Below, piece after piece: positions 10,314-18,891 of a DNA stretch of 64,000 nucleotides. Position 1 is the stretch's first letter; each line of letters starts with the position of its first letter. The notes under the pieces were generated by a model. That model was given only the letters and a program-made list of their open reading frames with translations. It was not told the DNA's origin and did not search any database. The stretch lies in contig NZ_MZMU01000026.1 in assembly GCF_004123835.1 (NCBI RefSeq), forward strand, positions 79,925 through 143,924, in the 5' to 3' direction. The position numbers and the translations under genes are program-made. Origin of the DNA: Rhizobium leguminosarum (GTDB lineage Bacteria > Pseudomonadota > Alphaproteobacteria > Rhizobiales > Rhizobiaceae).

Positions 10314-10763
10314 ATGACAGCCACCAACCGCATCGCCCTCTCCAGCGACCATGCCGCCATTCAGCTCCGGCAGGCCATTGCCGGTCATATCGCGGCGCAA
10401 GGCTGGATAGCGGTCGATATCGGACCGACAACGCCGGAGAGCACACACTATCCTCAGCACGGTGAAGCGGCGGCGCGTCTCGTCGCCTCCGGCGATTGCC
10501 GGTTTGGCATCATTCTATGCGGCACCGGCCAGGGCATCATGATGGCGGCGAACAAGATAAGGGGCATCCGTTGCGGCGTCTGCGCAGACACATTCTCGGC
10601 CCGCATGATCCGCCAGCACAACGATGCCAACATGCTTTCGATTGGCGTGCGCGTGGTCGGCGAAGGGCTGGCGCTCGATATCGTGGATGCGTTCCTGACC
10701 GCTCGTTTCGAGGGCGGCCGGCATGCGACGCGGGTGGGGATGATTGAGGCGCTGGAGGGGTAG
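10314..10763 (+). CDS. RpiB/LacA/LacB family sugar-phosphate isomerase
   Basis: The 149-residue protein shows the RpiB pattern: SSDHAA near the N-terminus (phosphate/ring-opening Asp-His), a catalytic Cys in LCGTGQG, and RQHNDANMLSIG. RpiB enzymes interconvert ribose 5-phosphate and ribulose 5-phosphate; rhizobial and Brucella relatives act on tetrose phosphates in erythritol breakdown. No sugar-catabolic genes flank it here, so I do not assign ribose or erythrose. ATG 10314 is placed just after a repeat and no strong ribosome site is seen. Confidence 0.82.
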   Translation: MTATNRIALSSDHAAIQLRQAIAGHIAAQGWIAVDIGPTTPESTHYPQHGEAAARLVASGDCRFGIILCGTGQGIMMAANKIRGIRCGVCADTFSARMIRQHNDANMLSIGVRVVGEGLALDIVDAFLTARFEGGRHATRVGMIEALEG

Positions 10764-10893
10764 CGCCGTCCTTTTTTTCTTCTTCGGGTTGCCGCCCCGA
10801 ATCCGCAAGCTGACGAATGACCGCATTGCTGTCGTTCGTTCCAGAAGATGCCGATCGGCTGTCCACCAAGCCTTGTCGTTTCCCGACGGCTCG

Positions 10894-10960
10894 ATTATGC
10901 CGAACTGCCGCATGGCCGAAAGCCCGCGTAAAGCCGCCGAACTCGGCCATGCGGCATAAT
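10894..10960. repeat. Interrupted palindrome upstream of DUF599 gene
   Basis: ATTATGCCG (10894-10902) and CATGGCCGA (10911-10919) pair with TCGGCCATG and CGGCATAAT (10943-10960). The left side carries an extra 8 nt, AACTGCCG, that looks like a small duplication. It could be a terminator or a repeat remnant. Confidence 0.4.
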
Positions 10961-11007
10961 CCGATTTGCGGCATAGTGGCCGCGTTCATGCGGAGACTGA
11001 ATCACTG

Positions 11008-11772
11008 ATGACGACGGCGGATTATATCGCTCTGGCTTTCTTTGCCTTTGTCTGGATGGGCTATTCCTGGCTCCTGCACGGCCGCACCTTCTTCGGACGC
11101 ACTAGCCTGACCCATGCGATGACCGAACGGCGCCGGGAGTGGATCTACAATTCGCTGCGCCGCGACCTGAAGATGATCGACACGCAGATCATGGCCGGGC
11201 TGCAGAACGGCACCGCCTTCTTCGCTTCGACTTCGATCTTCGCGATTGGCAGTTGCTTTGCTTTGCTCGGCGCGACGGAGAAGGTCGACGCCGTCTTCGC
11301 CGACCTGCCCTTCGTCTTCCATGGCGGCCATGCCGTCTTCGAGATGAAGGTCGGCGGCCTGGCAGCGCTTTTCGGCTATGCCTTCTTCAAATTCGGCTGG
11401 TCCTACCGGCTGTTCAACTACTGCACCATCCTCTTCGGCTCGATCCCGATGATGCGTGACACCGAGCGCGACATCATCGCCGCTGAGCGGGCCGCCGAAC
11501 GCGTCATCCGCATGAATGTCATTGCCGGCAGCAATTTCAACGAGGGCCTCAGGGCGATCTTCCTGTCGATCGGCTATCTCGGCTGGTTTATCAACCCCTA
11601 TGTCTTCATGCTGACGACGGCGATCGTCATCTTCGTGCTTGCACGGCGGCAGTTCTTCTCGGAGGCGCGGCTGGCGATCATGGATGCTGGCCCGCCATCA
11701 AATCTCCACCTTTCTGATATTCGCCGCGATATGCCGTCGAGCGACGGACCTGATTTGCCCGAGGGACTTTGA
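11008..11772 (+). CDS. DUF599 family membrane protein
   Basis: The 254-residue protein starts MTTADYIALAFFAFVWMGYSW and has four predicted membrane segments; the body matches the DUF599 family (RRREWIYNSLRRD, the DxQIMAGLQNGTAFFAS helix, FKFGWSYRLFNYC). The function is unknown. Start 11008 is chosen because it leaves the first membrane helix at the N-terminus. Its TGA stop shares bases with the ATG of the following DUF1624 gene, so the two are translationally coupled. Confidence 0.8.
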   Translation: MTTADYIALAFFAFVWMGYSWLLHGRTFFGRTSLTHAMTERRREWIYNSLRRDLKMIDTQIMAGLQNGTAFFASTSIFAIGSCFALLGATEKVDAVFADLPFVFHGGHAVFEMKVGGLAALFGYAFFKFGWSYRLFNYCTILFGSIPMMRDTERDIIAAERAAERVIRMNVIAGSNFNEGLRAIFLSIGYLGWFINPYVFMLTTAIVIFVLARRQFFSEARLAIMDAGPPSNLHLSDIRRDMPSSDGPDLPEGL

Positions 11773-12782
11773 TGACATTGCCGGCAAGGGAAGCCGATGC
11801 GGCGGCAAAGCCGCCGCGCATCGGTCTATTGGATACGGCGCGCGGCGTCGCGCTGATCGCCATGGCGACCTATCACTTCAGCTGGGATCTGGAATACATG
11901 CATTATCTCCCGCCCGGAGCGGCGGAGGGCGGATGGCTGAAGATCTATGCGCGCGTAATCGCGACGACCTTTCTCTTCATTGTCGGCGTCAGCCTGGTGC
12001 TCGCCAGCCGGCCTGAGATACGCTGGACATCTTTCTGGAAGCGCTTAGGCATGATTGCTGGTGCAGCTGCAGTCATATCGGCTGCCACACGCTACTTCAT
12101 GCCCGACGAATGGATTTATTTCGGCATCCTGCATTGTATAGCGGTTCTGAGCCTGATCGGTGTGGTCTTCCTGCGCCTGCCACTTGCGCTAACGCTGCTT
12201 GCCGCTCTCGCGCTGCTCGCCGCGTGGATCGCCGATTCCTTCATCATGCCGGGTATTCTCGATTGGCATCTTTTTGATCCGAAATATCTCGCCTGGCTAG
12301 GCTTTGCAGCGACGCCCGACCGGTCGAACGACTACGTGCCGCTCTTTCCATGGGCCGTCCCTTTCTTCGTCGGCATAAGCCTCGCGCGCCTGGCTTTTTT
12401 GACGACGCTGCCGCAGCGGTTGGCAGCATTCGGCACTGGCGGCACTTGGCTCGCGCGCATCGGCCGCCACAGCCTCGCTTTCTATCTCATTCACCAGCCG
12501 GTCCTGATCGCCATCGCCTTTGGCCTGACTTTCATCATCGCGCGGCCGCAACCCGATCCGGCTGTCTATCTGCGGCAGTGCAATACCGCCTGCACAGTCG
12601 AACAGGGCGAAGCGATCTGCCACAGCTTCTGTCAGTGCACGCTCGATCAAATGCAAGCGCAGCAGCTCTTCGCGCCGTTCCAGTGGGGGACGGTCAAAGG
12701 GGATGATGAGCGGATTACTGCGCTTGCCAGCCAGTGCAGCGCCGAGATCGAGCCTGCGCCCGCGCCACAGCCCCAGCAATGA
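11772..12782 (+). CDS. DUF1624 (heparan-alpha-glucosaminide N-acetyltransferase-like) membrane protein
   Basis: The 336-residue polytopic protein has the DUF1624 signature: a first helix RIGLLDTARGVALIAMATYHFSWD with the conserved Asp and His, then about eight further membrane segments. The family resembles acyl-CoA-dependent membrane acyltransferases, but no bacterial substrate is established to my knowledge. The C-terminal region after the last membrane helix is Cys-rich (QCNTACTVEQGEAICHSFCQC), which is unusual and would sit outside the membrane, possibly disulfide-bonded. The start overlaps the upstream TGA by one base (TGATG). Confidence 0.8.
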   Translation: MTLPAREADAAAKPPRIGLLDTARGVALIAMATYHFSWDLEYMHYLPPGAAEGGWLKIYARVIATTFLFIVGVSLVLASRPEIRWTSFWKRLGMIAGAAAVISAATRYFMPDEWIYFGILHCIAVLSLIGVVFLRLPLALTLLAALALLAAWIADSFIMPGILDWHLFDPKYLAWLGFAATPDRSNDYVPLFPWAVPFFVGISLARLAFLTTLPQRLAAFGTGGTWLARIGRHSLAFYLIHQPVLIAIAFGLTFIIARPQPDPAVYLRQCNTACTVEQGEAICHSFCQCTLDQMQAQQLFAPFQWGTVKGDDERITALASQCSAEIEPAPAPQPQQ

Positions 12783-13175
12783 TCAGGTGTTGACGCCGAT
12801 TTCGGCGAGGCGGCCGAGGCAAGTCTCTTCGATAGAGTCGAGTTCCGCCAGCGTATCGTCGATATCCTTGCGCTTCTGGCGCAGGTCGTCGCGCTTCTCG
12901 TCGACGCGCTTCATCAGGAGCTTCAACTGGCCGAGTTCGCCCGGCGGCTCCTTGTAGACCTGGATGATCTCACGGATCTCCGCGATGGTGAAGCCGATGC
13001 GCCGGCCGCGGAGAATTTCGCCGATCAACCGCCGGTCGGCTTGCCGAAACAAACGCGTGCGCCCACGCCGCTCCGGATGGATCAGTCCCTCGTCCTCGTA
13101 GAAGCGGAGCGTGCGCGTCGAGACCCCGAATTCGCGCGTCAGTTCCGTTATGCTATAATATTTGTTCACCGGCAT
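12783..13175 (-). CDS. MerR family transcriptional regulator, LiuR-like
   Basis: The 130-residue protein has a MerR helix-turn-helix (YYSITELTREFGVSTRTLRFYEDEG), wing residues (GRTRLFRQADRR) and a coiled-coil dimerisation helix, and no metal-binding cysteines. The sequence resembles alphaproteobacterial LiuR-type regulators of branched-chain amino acid and fatty acid breakdown; that assignment is by memory of the family. A near-perfect dyad at 13206-13227, 31 bases upstream of its start, is a likely autoregulatory operator. Confidence 0.85.
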   Translation of the reverse strand: MPVNKYYSITELTREFGVSTRTLRFYEDEGLIHPERRGRTRLFRQADRRLIGEILRGRRIGFTIAEIREIIQVYKEPPGELGQLKLLMKRVDEKRDDLRQKRKDIDDTLAELDSIEETCLGRLAEIGVNT

Positions 13176-13205
13176 GTGTTCCCCGTCGTCGGACAGACGA
13201 TAATA

Positions 13206-13227
13206 TTGACTTTTACGTAATAGTCAA
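13206..13227 (-). promoter_or_regulatory. Operator dyad of the MerR regulator
   Basis: A 22-nt palindrome, arms TTGACT and AGTCAA around the core TTACGTAA, differs from perfect symmetry at only one position pair. It lies between the merR start (13175) and the mgtE stop (13239), the place expected for the promoter of the minus-strand regulator. Confidence 0.7.
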
Positions 13228-13238
13228 TTTTTGGGCGG

Positions 13239-14654
13239 TCAGATGCCGAACCACCATGTGGCGATACCAAGAAAGGCGAAGAAGCCGGTACAGTCTGTCA
13301 CCGTCGTGACGAAGACCGACGAGGCGATCGCCGGATCGGCGCCCATCTTGTCGAGCAGCAGCGGCAGCAGGATGCCGGCAAGGGCTGCCGCCATCAGGTT
13401 GATGACCATCGCCGCCGCAATCACCCCACCGAGCTGGTAGTCGTGGAACCAGGTCCCGGCGATCGCGCCCATGATCGTCGCGAAGACGATGCCGTTGAGG
13501 ATGCCGACGCCCGCCTCCCTGCGGATGATGCGGCCGGCATTGTAGATGTCGAGATCGCGGGTGGCGAGCGCGCGCACCGTCACCGTCATCGTCTGCGTGC
13601 CGGCATTGCCGCCCATCGAGGCGACGATCGGCATCAGCACCGCAAGCGCGATCATCTTCTCGATCGAGGCGTCGAACAGGCCGATGACGCTTGCCGACAG
13701 CATCGCCGTGCCGAGATTGATCAAAAGCCACAGGAAGCGCGAACGCACCGTCGAAAGCACATTGTCCGACAGCTCTTCGTCGCCGACGCCGCCGAGGCGC
13801 TTGATGTCCTCGTCCGCCTCCTCGTGGATGACGTCGACGACGTCGTCGATGGTCAGCACGCCGACCAGCCGGCCGTTTTCGTCGACGACGGCGGCTGAGA
13901 GAAGGTCGTACTGCTCGAAGAGCTGGGCCGCCTCCTCCTGGTCCATCTCGGCCGGAACCGGATGGTTGGTCTCACGCATGATCTGCTCGATCTTCGTCTG
14001 CCGCTTGGTGCGCAGGATCTGGTCCAGATCGACGGCGCCGAGCAGCTTGAAGGTCGGATCGATGACGAAGATCTGCGAGAAGGAATAGGGCAGATCCTCT
14101 TCGTCGCGCATGTAGTCGATCGTCTGGCCGACCGTCCAGAACGGCGGCACGGCGACGAATTCCGTCTGCATGCGGCGCCCGGCCGAGCTTTCGGGATAGT
14201 CGAGCGCCCGGCGCAGCCGCACCCGCTCGGTGAACGGCAGCTGGGCGAGGATCTCTTCCCGGTCCTCCTTGTCGAGGTCTTCGAGAATGTAGACAGCATC
14301 GTCCGAATCGAGCTCGCCGATCGCGGCGGCGATCTGCGCGTTCGGCATCTGGTCGACGATTTCGCGGCGGATCGCCTCGTCGACCTCGGTCAGCGCCGTC
14401 ATGTCGAAATCGTCGCCGAGCAGGCGCACCAGCGCCAGGCGCTGATCCGGCTGGATCGATTCCAGCAGGTCGCCTATTTCGGATTCATGCAGGCGGGCAA
14501 CGTTTTGGCGCAGGAACAGCGTGTCGCGGTCGGCGATCGCGGCACCGACAAGCGCCAGGAAATCGCCGCGGACATTGCCGTCCTCGTCGTAGATATCGGC
14601 TTCCTCGTCATCGGGACGCCTGCGAATGCGGTCTTCCCCATCGGTCGTCGTCAT
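13239..14654 (-). CDS. mgtE: Magnesium transporter MgtE
   Basis: The 471-residue protein carries Mg2+ across the inner membrane. The order is an N-terminal superhelical domain (about 30-145), two CBS domains (about 150-275) that sense cytosolic Mg2+, and five C-terminal membrane helices, including the pore motif MGGNAGTQ and later ATIMGA and LPLLLDKMGADPAIAS. Length matches the family (450-480). I use the ATG at 14654, giving MTTTDGEDRIRRR; an upstream in-frame start at 14669 adds five residues. Confidence 0.93.
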   Translation of the reverse strand: MTTTDGEDRIRRRPDDEEADIYDEDGNVRGDFLALVGAAIADRDTLFLRQNVARLHESEIGDLLESIQPDQRLALVRLLGDDFDMTALTEVDEAIRREIVDQMPNAQIAAAIGELDSDDAVYILEDLDKEDREEILAQLPFTERVRLRRALDYPESSAGRRMQTEFVAVPPFWTVGQTIDYMRDEEDLPYSFSQIFVIDPTFKLLGAVDLDQILRTKRQTKIEQIMRETNHPVPAEMDQEEAAQLFEQYDLLSAAVVDENGRLVGVLTIDDVVDVIHEEADEDIKRLGGVGDEELSDNVLSTVRSRFLWLLINLGTAMLSASVIGLFDASIEKMIALAVLMPIVASMGGNAGTQTMTVTVRALATRDLDIYNAGRIIRREAGVGILNGIVFATIMGAIAGTWFHDYQLGGVIAAAMVINLMAAALAGILLPLLLDKMGADPAIASSVFVTTVTDCTGFFAFLGIATWWFGI

Positions 14655-14897
14655 CTGCCGCCCTCGCATCTGGTTCGAATTTCAACGACTGCCGCGCCGC
14701 ATTCGCAAATGTCGGCCGAAAACACATTGTCAACAAGCGGATAAGCCAATCCCACGCGAGGCTCCCGCAGCCGGAATTCTTGGCCCCCTGCTAGCCCAAA
14801 GCATCCGTGTCGTAAAGCGGCAAACCGTGCTTCGTGATGACAATGCACGCGGCCGGCGATAGTTTCCTCACCCGTCCAAGCAGAGGAAGCCCGCCCC

Positions 14898-15392
14898 ATG
14901 CCCATCCGTCCGATTCTGCGTTATCCGCATCCGGGCCTGAAGACTGTCTGCGCGCCGGTGACGGCCTTCGATTCCTCGCTCACAGCCCTTGCCGGTGACC
15001 TGCTGGCGACGATGCGCGCAGCTCCCGGTGTCGGCATCACCGCCGCCCATATCGGCGTCTTCAGCCGTGTCACGGTGCTGGAACTCGATAAGGCCGACGG
15101 CGTGCGCCTTTACGTCAATCCTCATATCACCTGGTTTTCGAAGGAGACGATGAACCATCCCGAAGGCAGCGTCTCGATGCCCGGCGCGACAGACGAGGTC
15201 ACCCGCCCGCGGGCGATCCGCTTCCGCTATCAGGATGCCGAGGGCGCCGTGCACGAGGACGGTGCCGAAGATTTCCTCGCCATCTGCATTCAGCATGAAG
15301 TCGACCAACTCGACGGCATATTCTGGCTGCAGCGCCTCTCGCGGCTGAAGCGCGATCGTGTCGTGAAAAAATGGGAGAAGGCCCAGGGCTGA
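14898..15392 (+). CDS. Peptide-deformylase-like protein lacking metal ligands
   Basis: The 164-residue protein aligns end to end with peptide deformylase: RYPHPGLKTVCAPV, GVGITAAHIG, EGSVSMPG, LAICIQHEVDQLDG, RLSRLKRDRVVKK. All three catalytic motifs are altered. The usual GxAAxQ has His for Gln, the EGCLS cysteine that binds the metal is Ser91, and the second His of HExDH is Gln137; only His133 and Glu134 remain. Classical deformylase activity is therefore unlikely. Other alphaproteobacterial def paralogues diverge similarly, but I cannot date this one. The true def gene must lie elsewhere. Confidence 0.85.
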   Translation: MPIRPILRYPHPGLKTVCAPVTAFDSSLTALAGDLLATMRAAPGVGITAAHIGVFSRVTVLELDKADGVRLYVNPHITWFSKETMNHPEGSVSMPGATDEVTRPRAIRFRYQDAEGAVHEDGAEDFLAICIQHEVDQLDGIFWLQRLSRLKRDRVVKKWEKAQG

Positions 15393-15475
15393 CAATCACG
15401 GCTGACAAATCACCGTCCATGCCGAACCATTCACTGCTGCCGGCGTTTCCAGCAGAGAAACAAGGAGCAAATGCA

Positions 15476-15994
15476 ATGGCAAAGATCGGTAACAAGACCC
15501 AGTTTTCCCACGAAAAGCCTGAGCTTTCCCGGGAAGAAGATTATCGCGATCTCGAAGAGCGCAATCTCGACGACGGCTGGCCCTATGCCGATGGCAGCGG
15601 CGCCGGCACCGGCGGCCCGGATAATCGTCCTTACGGCGAGACAGCTGCCAATTTCGACAGCGATCCCAACAAGGGCTTCCGGATAGATGGCACGGATGAA
15701 GACGGCAACGAGAACCGCCTGAGAGATTCGCTGCGCGCAGATACGATCGACCGCGGCGAAAGCGACGACCTCGAAGCGCGAGTGAACGACAATCTCGAAA
15801 ACATTCCTGAGGTCGATATCGACAGCATCGAGGTTCACGCAGACGGTCACGTCGTCACCCTGGAAGGATCGGTGGAGACGATCGGCATCGCCCGCAAGGT
15901 CGAACTCGGCGCGCTTTCGGTGGACGGCGTCCATCATGTCCGCAACAAGTTGCAGCTGACCGGTGTCGACGCGCATATCCCGAACGAGGACTAA
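15476..15994 (+). CDS. BON domain protein
   Basis: The 172-residue acidic protein has a long, low-complexity hydrophilic N-terminal half (rich in D, E, G, N) and a C-terminal BON domain (residues about 103-165: LEARVNDNLENIPEVDIDSIEV through the GxVxxxxxxxxV turn). BON domains bind phospholipid or other envelope partners in osmotic and stress proteins. No signal peptide is seen, so its location is unclear. Start 15476 is supported by ACAAGGAGC upstream. A 12-bp stem-loop follows the stop. Confidence 0.8.
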   Translation: MAKIGNKTQFSHEKPELSREEDYRDLEERNLDDGWPYADGSGAGTGGPDNRPYGETAANFDSDPNKGFRIDGTDEDGNENRLRDSLRADTIDRGESDDLEARVNDNLENIPEVDIDSIEVHADGHVVTLEGSVETIGIARKVELGALSVDGVHHVRNKLQLTGVDAHIPNED

Positions 15995-16012
15995 CGCATT
16001 ACGCACAGCGCA

Positions 16013-16058
16013 GATCATCAACGGGAGGGGCTGCCGCCTTCCGTTGATGATCGTTCTC
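16013..16058 (+). terminator. Stem-loop after BON gene
   Basis: GATCATCAACGG (16013-16024) pairs with CCGTTGATGATC (16041-16052), followed only by GTTCTC, so it is a terminator without a full T-run. The following 16053-16313 holds no gene; a TTGACA at 16167-16172 could be a -35 but has no convincing -10. Confidence 0.5.
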
Positions 16059-16313
16059 AACATTACTAAAAGTTAACAATTTACGATTGTAGCAACAACT
16101 GCCTTATTCACGAGACCAATCGCCGATTTCTGTTAGGCGGCTTCTGTCACGATAACGTCAATTCCGTTGACAACACTGCGATTTCATTTGGACAAATGGT
16201 CGCGGCTGCGTCGCCACATTATCACAAAATTGCCTGAATTGGGGCGCGAACTCGTGTGTGCCGAGGGTTAGTTTATGTTGTGGAATTCAACAGCAGATTG
16301 AGGAGATAGACCC

Positions 16314-16679
16314 ATGCGCATCAAATTTGCCCTTGCCGCGTCCCTGTTCGCCGTCAGCCTTGCCGGCGCTGCCTTCGCCCAGCCCACCTATTCCAGCGAT
16401 TACACCAACGACAGCGACGGCTTTGCCCCGAGCCCGATGTCGAAGCCCGCTCCGGTCCACTACAGCAGCCACAAGGCGCCGGCCTATTCCAGCGACTACA
16501 CCAATGACAGCGACGGCTTCGCCCCAAGCGCCATGGCGACTCCTGTCGTCGACAAGACCGCAACGGCCGGTATCAACCCCCTGCCCCCATGCCACAGCAT
16601 GATTGGCCCGAAGGGCTCCCACACCAAGGGTGCAGACAGCGGCGCCTCCCGCACCGAAGCATGCCGCGCGACGCATTGA
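16314..16679 (+). CDS. Small secreted protein with duplicated acidic motif
   Basis: The 121-residue protein has a clear signal peptide (residues 1-22, ending AGAAFA). The mature part contains an exact 15-residue repeat YSSDYTNDSDGFAPS at 26-40 and 58-72, with a 32-residue period, then a tail with two cysteines. The DxTNDSDGF core resembles acidic Ca2+-binding loops, but a full EF-hand is absent. It has a purine-rich ribosome site (GAGGAGA) and its own terminator, so it looks like an independently expressed exported protein. Function is unknown. Confidence 0.75.
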   Translation: MRIKFALAASLFAVSLAGAAFAQPTYSSDYTNDSDGFAPSPMSKPAPVHYSSHKAPAYSSDYTNDSDGFAPSAMATPVVDKTATAGINPLPPCHSMIGPKGSHTKGADSGASRTEACRATH

Positions 16680-16687
16680 TCTGATAA

Positions 16688-16719
16688 AGAGAAGGGCCGA
16701 AAACGGCCCTTCTCTTTTC
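16688..16719 (+). terminator. Rho-independent terminator
   Basis: AGAGAAGGGCCG (16688-16699) pairs perfectly with CGGCCCTTCTCT (16704-16715) over an AAAA loop, followed by TTTC. It lies between the small secreted protein gene and convergent lipB. Confidence 0.8.
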
Positions 16720-16760
16720 AATCCATCTCTGTACGCCCGGCGAGCGGTTCCCCAAAGGGG

Positions 16761-17480
16761 TCAGGTTTCGCCCGTCGTTTCGCCAAAAACCGCCTCGAAG
16801 GCGGTGCGCAGGCGGATATCGACATCAGCCATCATCACGGGCAAGCCAAGGTCGACGAGGCTGGTCACGCCATGGGCTGAGATCCCGCAGGGCACGATGC
16901 CGCCGAAATGATCGAGATCGGGATCGACGTTGAGCGACAGTCCGTGGAAGGTCACCCATTTCCGCAGCCTTATGCCGAGGGCGGCGATCTTGTCCTCGGC
17001 CATCGTCCCATCGGTCAGCAATGGCTTTTCCGGCCGGCGCACCCAGACGCCGACCCGATCTTCACGTCGTTCACCGCGGACATTCATCATGTCGAGTGTG
17101 CGGATGACGACATCTTCAAGGGCGGCGACGAAGGCGCGCACGTCCTGGCGCCGCCTTTTCAGATCGAGCATGACATAGGCGACGCGCTGGCCGGGTCCAT
17201 GATAGGTGTATTCACCGCCACGCCCTGTCGCAAAGACCGGAAACCGGTTCGGCTGGACGAGGTCCTTCGCATTGGCGCTGGTGCCGGCGGTATAGAGCGG
17301 CGGATGTTCGACGAGCCAGACGAGCTCATCACCGCCATCGGCGATCACAGCCACCTCGCGCTCCATCGTCTCCACCGCCTCCTCATAGGGGACGAGGCCA
17401 TCGGTGATGCGCCAGCGTACCGGCCGGGTTCCGAGTTGGGGAAGCATGGAGAATTCGAGATCGGTGCGAAGCATGGCCAT
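16761..17480 (-). CDS. lipB: Octanoyltransferase LipB
   Basis: The 239-residue enzyme moves octanoyl from acyl carrier protein to lipoate-dependent proteins; GcvH at 32515 is one such substrate. Motifs are VEHPPLYTAGTSA, GRGGEYTYHGPGQ, the lysine segment RKWVTFHG and the catalytic cysteine in GIVPCGI. Length is normal. The first Met (17480) or the third residue Met could both start the protein. It converges on the small secreted protein gene across a terminator. Confidence 0.92.
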   Translation of the reverse strand: MAMLRTDLEFSMLPQLGTRPVRWRITDGLVPYEEAVETMEREVAVIADGGDELVWLVEHPPLYTAGTSANAKDLVQPNRFPVFATGRGGEYTYHGPGQRVAYVMLDLKRRRQDVRAFVAALEDVVIRTLDMMNVRGERREDRVGVWVRRPEKPLLTDGTMAEDKIAALGIRLRKWVTFHGLSLNVDPDLDHFGGIVPCGISAHGVTSLVDLGLPVMMADVDIRLRTAFEAVFGETTGET

Positions 17481-17661
17481 TCCTTGCCGCTCTCCCCGAA
17501 ATGCCTGAAAAAAGGGGCGACAGCACAGCTATATGGACCCGTTTCGGGGCCAATTCAAATGCTGTGAGCGGTTTTGAAAAAAACTGTCATATCGCCCTTG
17601 TGCACCCCAGATGCTTTTGCTACATGCTGCCCCGCCGACGCAAATCGGCACCTACCACGAT

Positions 17662-17746
17662 GCGGTCGTGGCGGAATTGGTAGACGCGCAGCGTTGAGGT
17701 CGCTGTGGGGCAACCCGTGGAAGTTCGAGTCTTCTCGACCGCACCA
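17662..17746 (+). tRNA. tRNA-Leu (anticodon GAG)
   Basis: The 85-nt sequence folds with acceptor GCGGTCG/CGACCGC, anticodon stem CAGCG/CGCTG around loop TTGAGGT, a long class II variable arm (TGGGGCAACCCGTG), T-loop GTTCGAGTC and an encoded CCA at 17744-17746. The GAG anticodon reads CUC and CUU leucine codons. Confidence 0.95.
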
Positions 17747-17873
17747 TTTCCCTTCAGGGAAACGCTCTCTAAGCGAAGATTTCGTTTTCACCGCGAAGCC
17801 ATTTGCGATTGCTCGGCTTGATTGCCCGGCCTTCTCATGGTTGATGGCGTCATCCTCGCAAGAATCAGCAGCC

Positions 17874-18794
17874 ATGTCAGAGCCCCATCAAAATTCCCTG
17901 CAGGGCATGGCCATCATGTCCGGCGCCATGCTCATCCTGCCGATCATGGACGCCATCGCCAAATACATGGCGACCTTCGAGGCGATGTCGCCGGGTCAGG
18001 TGACCTTCTACCGATTCTTCTTCCAGATCGCCTGCACCCTGCCGATTCTTTTCGCCCTTTTCGGGCTGAAGGCGCTTTCGGCCCAACGGCCGTGGATGAA
18101 CCTGCTGCGCGGTGCGCTGCATGGTGGCGCGAGCCTGCTGTTCTTCGTCGCCGTCAAATACATGCCGCTTGCCGATGTCTTCGCCATCTATTTCGTCGAG
18201 CCTTTCATGCTGGCCGCTCTGTCGGCGCTGTTTCTCGGAGAGAAGGTCGGCTGGCGGCGTTGGACGGCGATCGTCGTCGGCTTCGGCGGCGCGATGATCG
18301 TCATTCAGCCGAGCTACGAAATCTTTGGCCTGAAGGCGCTGCTGCCGGTCGCCTGCGCCTTTCTGTTCTCGCTCTATCTCTTCCTCAACCGCGCCATCGG
18401 CGAGGCCGATTCGCCGTTGACCATGCAGACGATGGCCGGCATCGGCGGAACGGTCTTCATGGCAGCCGCCCTTCTCCTCGGCAGCAGCTCCGGCAATGCC
18501 GATTTTGCCGTCTCCCTGCCCTCCTCCGGCCTCGGCCTTGTCCTGCTTCTCGCCCTCGGTTCGATCTCGGGATATGCGCATATGCTCGTGGTCCGGGCTT
18601 TCCGCCTCGCGCCGCTGTCGCTGCTTGCGCCGTTCCAGTACTTCGAGATCATCTCGGCGACCGTTCTCGGCTATGCGTTGTTCAACGATTTCCCGAGCTT
18701 TTCCAAATGGATCGGCATCTTCATCATCGTTGCTTCAGGCCTCTTCATCATCTGGCGGGAGCGGCTGCAGGCGCAGTCGTTAAAATCTTCCTGA
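17874..18794 (+). CDS. DMT/EamA family transporter
   Basis: The 306-residue protein has ten membrane helices in two EamA halves (about 12-140 and 155-295), the usual layout of drug/metabolite transporters; FYRFFFQI in helix 2 and YMPLADVFAIYFVEPF match the RhaT/RarD-like branch. The substrate is unknown. I start at ATG 17874 (MSEPHQNS); ATG 17844 is ten codons upstream in frame. It follows the tRNA-Leu gene directly. Confidence 0.85.
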   Translation: MSEPHQNSLQGMAIMSGAMLILPIMDAIAKYMATFEAMSPGQVTFYRFFFQIACTLPILFALFGLKALSAQRPWMNLLRGALHGGASLLFFVAVKYMPLADVFAIYFVEPFMLAALSALFLGEKVGWRRWTAIVVGFGGAMIVIQPSYEIFGLKALLPVACAFLFSLYLFLNRAIGEADSPLTMQTMAGIGGTVFMAAALLLGSSSGNADFAVSLPSSGLGLVLLLALGSISGYAHMLVVRAFRLAPLSLLAPFQYFEIISATVLGYALFNDFPSFSKWIGIFIIVASGLFIIWRERLQAQSLKSS

Positions 18795-18891
18795 CCCCGG
18801 GAATATCGGGTTAACTCCTCTTCTTGAGGGATCGTCAATTTGCAGGCGGTAAAACTGTCTCCGGTTTCATGATGAAGCCTGGAGTTAAAAC

